NCBI GenBank assembly: GCA_050944055.1
Contig: JBMNQI010000068.1
Coordinates: 1 to 10,357, forward strand
Direction: 5' to 3'
Source of the DNA: JBMNQI01 sp050944055
GTDB taxonomy: Bacteria > Bacillota > Clostridia > Oscillospirales > Oscillospiraceae
DNA: 10,357 nt
The notes under the pieces were generated by a model, which worked only from the letters and a program-made list of their open reading frames with translations, did not search any database and had not been told where the DNA came from. The position numbers and the translations under genes were made by a program. Positions 7,584 to 10,357 of the stretch are shown here, piece after piece (position 1 is the stretch's first letter; each line of letters opens with the position of its first letter).

Positions 7584-8558
7584 CTACTCTTTAATTCCAA
7601 ATATCTCCTCGGCGTTTTTATAGTAGAGCATCTCCTTTTCCACCTGTGTCATTCCGACTGATTCGAGAAACTCTACCGTCTGCTCGTAGCTCTCTATGGG
7701 GTAATCGGTTCCAAACAGCATGTGATCTATGCCCAGCCGCTCCTTTGTACAGTTGAAAGCGGCGGAGCTGTAGTTTCCGCTGGTGGTGACGTATATATTG
7801 CGCTTAAAGTAATAATCCAGCTTGTGCTCGTTCACCGACCTGTTTCTGCACACGCTGTCGGGCACGTTCTTGGCCTGGTTTTGCGATATGAAGCTATCCA
7901 TACGGTCCAGTATAAAAGGCAGGGTCTCGCCATAATGCCCGAGTATGAGCTTAAGCTCCGGAAGGCGGTCAAACACGCCCTTTAGTATCAGGCGCGTCAG
8001 CGTTATCGCTACGTCGACATGATAACCAAGCCCCGCGTTAAGCACCTGTCCAAAACCGTTTAGCCTCTCGTAGCTTGACGGTCCCGGGTGCAGATAGACG
8101 AACATGCCAAGCTGTGCCGCCTTTTCAAGCAGCGGGAAGTATTCATCGTCGTCTATGTGGGTGTCAGTAAAATTCGAGTGGGTGTTCCAGGCGATAAATC
8201 CTAGTTCATCGTGACAGCGTATAAGCTCGCTCATTGATATTTCAACGCTTTGGGGAACAAGGTTTGCATATCCCCTGATGCGGCCGGAATGTTTTCTTGA
8301 GAGCGCATAGAGCTCGTCGTTGGCGGACCTCGACACATCTACCGCCGTATCCAGCGGAAAGCCCTCCAGCCCGCCGCCGATGCTTACAAAGGCTGTGCGC
8401 ACGTTGTATTTGTCCATAATCTGTATCCGCTCCATAAATGGGTCGGAAGCATCAGCCGCTCCTCCCGTCAGCGGGCGCTCTGCACCGACCGCGCCTATTC
8501 TGGCTGCCACCCATTTATCCGTGGAGTGATGCGCTTCAAAGTCTATTTTCTTAATCAT
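7584..8558 (-). CDS. Metal-dependent amidohydrolase-2 family protein, probably a decarboxylase of the gamma-resorcylate decarboxylase/ACMSD type
   Basis: This 324-residue cytoplasmic protein spans a full Amidohydro_2 (TIM-barrel) domain. The metal site reads as Glu8-x-His10 (FEAHH), His157 (YLHPGP) and Asp285 (LFGTDYP). His208 lies in the GHYGETLPF motif conserved in the family. An E-x-H first motif with His and Asp later is the pattern of gamma-resorcylate (2,6-dihydroxybenzoate) decarboxylases, whereas ACMSD has H-x-H. The usual length of about 325 residues also fits. Such enzymes reversibly decarboxylate aromatic acids without a redox cofactor. The true substrate cannot be read from sequence, and hydrolase activity is not excluded. 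The ATG at 8558 is preceded by AGGAGG with 5-nt spacing. The gene stands alone between terminators. An upstream open frame without a start codon overlaps its first codons, hinting at a lost operon partner. No clear promoter was found. Confidence 0.92.
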   Translation of the reverse strand: MIKKIDFEAHHSTDKWVAARIGAVGAERPLTGGAADASDPFMERIQIMDKYNVRTAFVSIGGGLEGFPLDTAVDVSRSANDELYALSRKHSGRIRGYANLVPQSVEISMSELIRCHDELGFIAWNTHSNFTDTHIDDDEYFPLLEKAAQLGMFVYLHPGPSSYERLNGFGQVLNAGLGYHVDVAITLTRLILKGVFDRLPELKLILGHYGETLPFILDRMDSFISQNQAKNVPDSVCRNRSVNEHKLDYYFKRNIYVTTSGNYSSAAFNCTKERLGIDHMLFGTDYPIESYEQTVEFLESVGMTQVEKEMLYYKNAEEIFGIKE

Positions 8559-8712
8559 GGTTACCTCCTGGCTGCCTATTCTTAAGTCTTAAACCCGCAA
8601 GCTTGTATGGGCTGTACTGTAAAGCAACTGTAACATCCGCTTGAATTTCTGTCCAATTGAGTTTCTCAATCCAGAAATAAGATAATTTGATATAGCCGCC
8701 AGGCGGGGACGT
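8559..8712 (-). other. Upstream gap of the amidohydrolase gene with a start-less open reading frame
   Basis: This part of the 314-base gap (8559-8872) contains a minus-strand frame of 53 sense codons. It runs from just after a TAA at 8713-8715 to a TAA at 8551-8553 that overlaps the amidohydrolase start. It encodes a plausible polypeptide (for example YFWIEKLNWTEIQADVTVAL) but has no ATG, GTG or TTG and no ribosome binding site at its 5' end. The stop/start overlap with the next gene is typical of coupled operon genes. It may be the 3' remnant of a deleted gene, or a chance open frame. No family is recognised. An ATTGAG/CTCAAT inverted repeat (8656-8670) also lies here. Confidence 0.25.
8657..8686 (+). 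promoter_or_regulatory. Candidate sigma-A promoter for a possible small RNA
   Basis: TTGAGT (8657-8662), an 18-nt spacer and GATAAT (8681-8686) give a reasonable sigma-A promoter on the plus strand. The predicted start near 8693 falls right at the 5' arm of the hairpin that ends in a T-run at 8749. No plus-strand protein gene lies downstream. Confidence 0.4.
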
Positions 8713-8749
8713 TTAAGGGAGATATAAAGAGAGCGGGGCGGCTTTTTTT
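8693..8749 (+). ncRNA. Candidate ~57-nt small RNA ending in an intrinsic terminator
   Basis: AGCCGCC (8694-8700) pairs with GGCGGCT (8737-8743), followed directly by TTTTTT (8744-8749). With the promoter-like boxes at 8657-8686, this gives a short transcript whose own 5' end pairs with its terminator. The 36-nt purine-rich interior (GGGGACG, AAGGGAG, AAAGAGAGCGGG) lacks an obvious second hairpin and could be the antisense or protein-binding part. It is not a recognised RNA class. The alternative is that the T-run and GC box are a chance or decayed terminator. Confidence 0.35.
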
Positions 8750-8807
8750 GGCTCTATAATAAATGTTGGAGTTCTTTTCCTTGAACCCCAACATTTATTA
8801 TAGAGCC
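8750..8807. repeat. 58-bp palindrome with ISL3-like terminal inverted repeats (possible minimal MITE)
   Basis: Arms 8750-8774 and 8783-8807 are reverse complements over 25 bp with one mismatch (A8770 against C8787), around an 8-nt T/C-rich loop. Each arm begins, from outside, GGCTCTATAATAAATGTTGG. A GGCTCT terminus followed by AT-rich sequence resembles the ends of ISL3-family insertion sequences, so this could be two element ends left after loss of the transposase, or a tiny non-autonomous element. The expected 8-bp target duplication is not visible (left flank CTTTTTTT, right flank TAAAAACT). The ISL3 link is from memory and was not searched. As RNA it would be a very stable hairpin in either direction. 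Confidence 0.6.
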
Positions 8808-8824
8808 TAAAAACTGCGCGCGCA

Positions 8825-8858
8825 AGAACCCCCGGACAATTTTCTGTCCGGGGGTTCT
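8825..8858 (-). terminator. Hairpin terminator downstream of corA
   Basis: AGAACCCCCGGACA (8825-8838) and TGTCCGGGGGTTCT (8845-8858) form a perfect 14-bp GC-rich stem with a 6-nt loop, 14 bp past the corA stop codon. The U-tract on the minus strand is short (TTCTTG), so termination may rely mostly on stem strength, or the stem may protect the mRNA 3' end. Confidence 0.7.
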
Positions 8859-8872
8859 AAATATCTAGCTTA

Positions 8873-9805
8873 TTAAAACAACTTTTTCTTTGACAGTATG
8901 AAAGAGGTAAGAACTGCGATTATAACGGAGCTTCCGACAATCACAGGGAAGGCGAATGCGGAGCCGCTCCACAGAATCGGCACGTTCATTCCAAAGAAAC
9001 CCGATATCATGGTCGGGACGGCGAGACTTATGGTTATTATTGTCAGAGATCTCATCACGATATTCAGGTTGTTGGATATGATCGAGGCGAATGCGTCCAT
9101 CATGCCGCTTAGAATGCTGCTGTAGATACCGGTCATTTCAATAGCCTGTTTGTTTTCAATGATAACGTCTTCGAGCAGGTCCTGATCCTCTTCAAACTTT
9201 TTGATAGCCTCCATCTTGAGCATTTTCTCCAGCACTGTTTCGTTGGATTTCAAAGAGGTTGAAAAGTACACAAGGCTTTTCTCAAGCTGCAGCAGCTGCG
9301 ACAGCTCCTTGTTCCTCATCGACTTTTGGAGGTCATTTTCAATCTTGTTGCTTATATTGTCTATCTTTCTGAGGTATTGAAGATATAAGGTCGCGTTTTT
9401 AAACAGTATCTGCAGGACGAATCTGCTTTTATAGAAAGTATAAAACGTCTTTACGCGCTTATTAATAAAATCGTTGAGTATGGCGGCTTCCTTCAGGCAC
9501 ACCGTCAGAATGCATTCCTTGGTTATGACTATGCCCAGAGGAATGGTCGAGTAAACCATGCTGTCGTTTCCGTTTTCGACAACAGGTATATCAACCAATA
9601 TAAGCGTTTGTCCGTTCTCTGTTTCGATTCGCGGCCGTTCCTCCTCGTCGAGCGCCGGCCTTATCAGCTCGGTGTCAACGCCCGCCAGGGCGCCTGCGTA
9701 GCTTACTTCATTTTCGGTCGGGTTTATGAGATTGATCCATACTCCTTCCTCGTACCCGTCGCAGGAAACCAGTTCTTCCTTTATGGTTTTGTAAAACCTG
9801 ATCAA
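8873..9805 (-). CDS. corA: CorA family magnesium (divalent cation) channel
   Basis: CorA proteins form homopentameric inner-membrane channels that take up Mg2+, and in some cases Co2+ or Ni2+. This one has the family layout: an N-terminal cytosolic alpha/beta domain (about 1-130), long helices with coiled-coil character (about 130-250), a first membrane helix (about 251-271), the signature FFGMN at the pore mouth, and a second membrane helix (about 285-305) before a basic tail, SKKKLF. The signature is GMNVP, and the protein is about 310 residues, as usual. Numbering here is from the TTG at 9805. That start is preferred over the in-frame GTG at 9814 because the only ribosome binding site, GAGAGG (9815-9820), abuts the GTG but lies 9 nt from the TTG, giving MIRFYKTI. 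Upstream lie an M-box riboswitch, a leader ORF and a hairpin able to hide the ribosome binding site, so expression should rise when Mg2+ is scarce. Confidence 0.95.
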   Translation of the reverse strand: MIRFYKTIKEELVSCDGYEEGVWINLINPTENEVSYAGALAGVDTELIRPALDEEERPRIETENGQTLILVDIPVVENGNDSMVYSTIPLGIVITKECILTVCLKEAAILNDFINKRVKTFYTFYKSRFVLQILFKNATLYLQYLRKIDNISNKIENDLQKSMRNKELSQLLQLEKSLVYFSTSLKSNETVLEKMLKMEAIKKFEEDQDLLEDVIIENKQAIEMTGIYSSILSGMMDAFASIISNNLNIVMRSLTIITISLAVPTMISGFFGMNVPILWSGSAFAFPVIVGSSVIIAVLTSFILSKKKLF

Positions 9806-9812
9806 AAGAATC

Positions 9813-9840
9813 ACCCTCTCTGAAGTTTTTGGTAGAGGGT
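9813..9840 (-). promoter_or_regulatory. Hairpin able to sequester the corA ribosome binding site
   Basis: On the minus strand, ACCCTCT (9840-9834) is followed by a 14-nt loop and AGAGGGT (9819-9813). The seven base pairs cover most of the corA Shine-Dalgarno sequence GAGAGG (9820-9815). The 5' arm begins right after the stop codon of the leader ORF (9843-9841), and its first three bases also form the end of the larger hairpin at 9838-9881. A ribosome at the leader stop would mask this arm and free the corA site. The structure is read by eye, without free-energy calculation. Confidence 0.5.
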
Positions 9841-9881
9841 TTATCCTTCGTGCCTGCAGGTACCGGCATGAAGGATAAACC
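9838..9881 (-). repeat. 17-bp inverted repeat (hairpin) over the 3' half of the leader ORF
   Basis: GGTTTATCCTTCATGCC (9881-9865 read on the minus strand) pairs with GGCACGAAGGATAAACC (9854-9838) across a 10-nt loop. There is a single non-Watson-Crick pair (A/C in the minus-strand RNA, G/T in the plus-strand reading). No U-tract follows, so it is not a terminator. It embeds codons of the leader ORF and its stop, so translation of that ORF would melt it. It could also be a small dispersed repeat; only one copy is in the window. Confidence 0.75.
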
Positions 9882-9918
9882 GATAGACTATATTGCTACT
9901 GCCTGGGTCGCCGTCCAT
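9841..9918 (-). CDS. 25-codon leader peptide ORF between the M-box and corA
   Basis: An ATG at 9918 follows a near-perfect GGAGGTGA (9930-9923) with about 7-nt spacing from GGAGG. The frame reads MDGDPGSSNIVYRF, continues through ILHAGTCRHEG, and stops at TAA (9843-9841), 35 nt before the corA TTG. The ribosome binding site comes just after the riboswitch terminator U-tract, so the ORF is transcribed only when the terminator is bypassed. The peptide has no signal or membrane segment and matches no family I know. The amino acids may matter little if the job is to place a terminating ribosome beside the anti-Shine-Dalgarno arm at 9834-9840. Magnesium-sensing leader peptides such as MgtL of Salmonella are a functional precedent but not a sequence match. 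The evidence is the ribosome binding site and context; translation is unproven. Confidence 0.5.
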   Translation of the reverse strand: MDGDPGSSNIVYRFILHAGTCRHEG

Positions 9919-9933
9919 GCCGTCACCTCCAAT

Positions 9934-9959
9934 AAAAAATCCGTCACACGAATGACGGA
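9934..9959 (-). terminator. Intrinsic terminator of the M-box riboswitch (expression platform)
   Basis: TCCGTCA (9959-9953) and TGACGGA (9946-9940) form a perfect 7-bp stem with a 6-nt loop, followed by TTTTTT (9939-9934). The alternative state is visible: ACGAATGA (9984-9977), which includes the 3' strand of aptamer helix P1, pairs over 8 bp with TCATTCGT (9955-9948), destroying the terminator. Mg2+-bound aptamer keeps P1 closed and leaves the terminator free to form. Confidence 0.9.
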
Positions 9960-9976
9960 ACATAAACATATGCCTA

Positions 9977-10130
9977 TCATTCGTTGAGCTTCAACACTAT
10001 ACAGCTTTGGAATCTCTCCCAGCTGCATTAAGTAAAACCTTACTTCGATAATACCTGTTAACCCATTGGCATCTCTCGATGTTTCCGGGCAGCAGCGTGT
10101 ATCTGTATAGTAGCCTCGCCTAACGATATA
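9977..10130 (-). promoter_or_regulatory. M-box (ykoK-type) magnesium riboswitch aptamer
   Basis: The minus strand carries the conserved M-box blocks in order: GTTAGGCGAGGC (10123-10112), ACACGCTGCTGCCC (10100-10087), GCCAATGGGTTAACAG (10070-10055), TTAATGCAGCTGG (10031-10019), and GCTGTATAGTG then AAGCTCAACGA (about 10005-9981). These match the consensus of the Bacillus subtilis ykoK/mgtE leader. Closing helix P1 pairs TCGTT (10126-10122) with AACGA (9985-9981). The RNA folds around several Mg2+ ions and turns off Mg2+ transporter genes when Mg2+ is plentiful. Its position directly before corA fits exactly. Boundaries are approximate. Confidence 0.96.
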
Positions 10131-10146
10131 TAGCTTGTCAAAGCAT

Positions 10147-10175
10147 ATTATAATATCATTAAAGACTAATTTCAA
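10147..10175 (-). promoter_or_regulatory. Sigma-A promoter of the M-box-corA unit
   Basis: TTGAAA (10175-10170), a 17-nt spacer and a perfect TATAAT (10152-10147) lie on the minus strand. The start would be near 10140, about 10-15 nt before the aptamer. The distance from this promoter to the corA start gives a leader of about 335 nt. Confidence 0.88.
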
Positions 10176-10200
10176 TACATTTTTTATTATATACTCAATA

Positions 10201-10357
10201 TATGACGCTTATGGCAAAGCAGTTCCCGGTTTCGGATAGTGCAAAGTGAATTAATTCACGCGCACCAGGTTAACATAACGCCGAAATCTCATCGCCGGGA
10301 GCGGCTTTGCTTTTATGATTAGCGAAGTATGCTTAGGCATATTTCCAGCTTAAGTAA
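10201..10357. other. Gene-free right edge with a perfect 14-bp palindrome
   Basis: No convincing coding frame was found in either direction up to the window edge. GTGAATTAATTCAC (10246-10259) is a perfect palindrome of the kind used as a dimeric repressor site, but nothing ties it to a gene. A GCCG/CGGC hairpin (about 10293-10304) followed by TTTGCTTTT could be a weak terminator. CTTTGCT/AGCGAAG (about 10305-10326) forms another small stem. A gene whose promoter lies here would be outside the window. Confidence 0.35.

Noticed and set aside
9888..9926. 12-residue frame starting at GTG 9926 (VTAWTATQAVAI)
   Set aside because: Its GTG overlaps the Shine-Dalgarno sequence itself, so it cannot be used with it. 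The ATG at 9918 is correctly spaced.
9888..10175. 95-codon minus-strand open frame upstream of corA
   Set aside because: It lies across the M-box aptamer and its terminator. The conserved RNA blocks explain the sequence, and there is no ribosome binding site at its start.
10251..10340. 29-codon minus-strand ORF at the right edge
   Set aside because: It has no ribosome binding site, is short, and its stop lies inside the palindrome. There is nothing to support coding.

Overview
The window looks like a chromosomal segment from an anaerobic, spore-forming Clostridia-type Firmicute. The signs are a fused pyruvate:ferredoxin oxidoreductase, spore-coat-type small proteins, an S-layer-homology (SLH) surface protein, strong AGGAGG ribosome binding sites, sigma-A-like promoters and an M-box (Mg2+) riboswitch. 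The species cannot be named from this sequence. No rRNA, tRNA, CRISPR array or intact transposase was seen.

Layout from left to right. Positions 1-2724 (minus strand) hold the first 908 codons of an exported SLH/Ig-like surface protein that runs off the left edge. It is divergent from a 1172-residue pyruvate:ferredoxin oxidoreductase (3047-6565, plus) with a TTG start and a hairpin-containing leader. A symmetric terminator (6663-6689) separates the latter from a 51-residue DUF3787-like gene (6682-6837, minus). Two small coat-type genes follow as an operon on the plus strand (7018-7203 and 7214-7459) and end in a strong terminator. A metal-dependent amidohydrolase/decarboxylase (7584-8558, minus) comes next. 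The 314-base gap beyond it (8559-8872) is unusually structured: a start-less open frame on the minus strand, a possible ~57-nt small RNA on the plus strand, a 58-bp palindrome whose arms resemble ISL3-family insertion sequence ends, and the corA terminator.

The right end is a single magnesium-transport unit read leftwards. A near-consensus promoter (10147-10175) is followed by an M-box aptamer (about 9977-10130), its terminator with a visible antiterminator pairing, a 25-codon leader ORF with a perfect Shine-Dalgarno sequence, a 17-bp hairpin, and corA. A 7-bp stem can hide the corA ribosome binding site, and a ribosome stopping on the leader ORF would cover one arm of that stem. I infer two layers of control: Mg2+-dependent transcription termination, then translational coupling through the leader peptide. 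This is the most interesting structure in the window.

Apart from the corA unit, neighbouring genes show no obvious pathway link. The DUF3787-like gene and the coat pair may form a small sporulation cluster.
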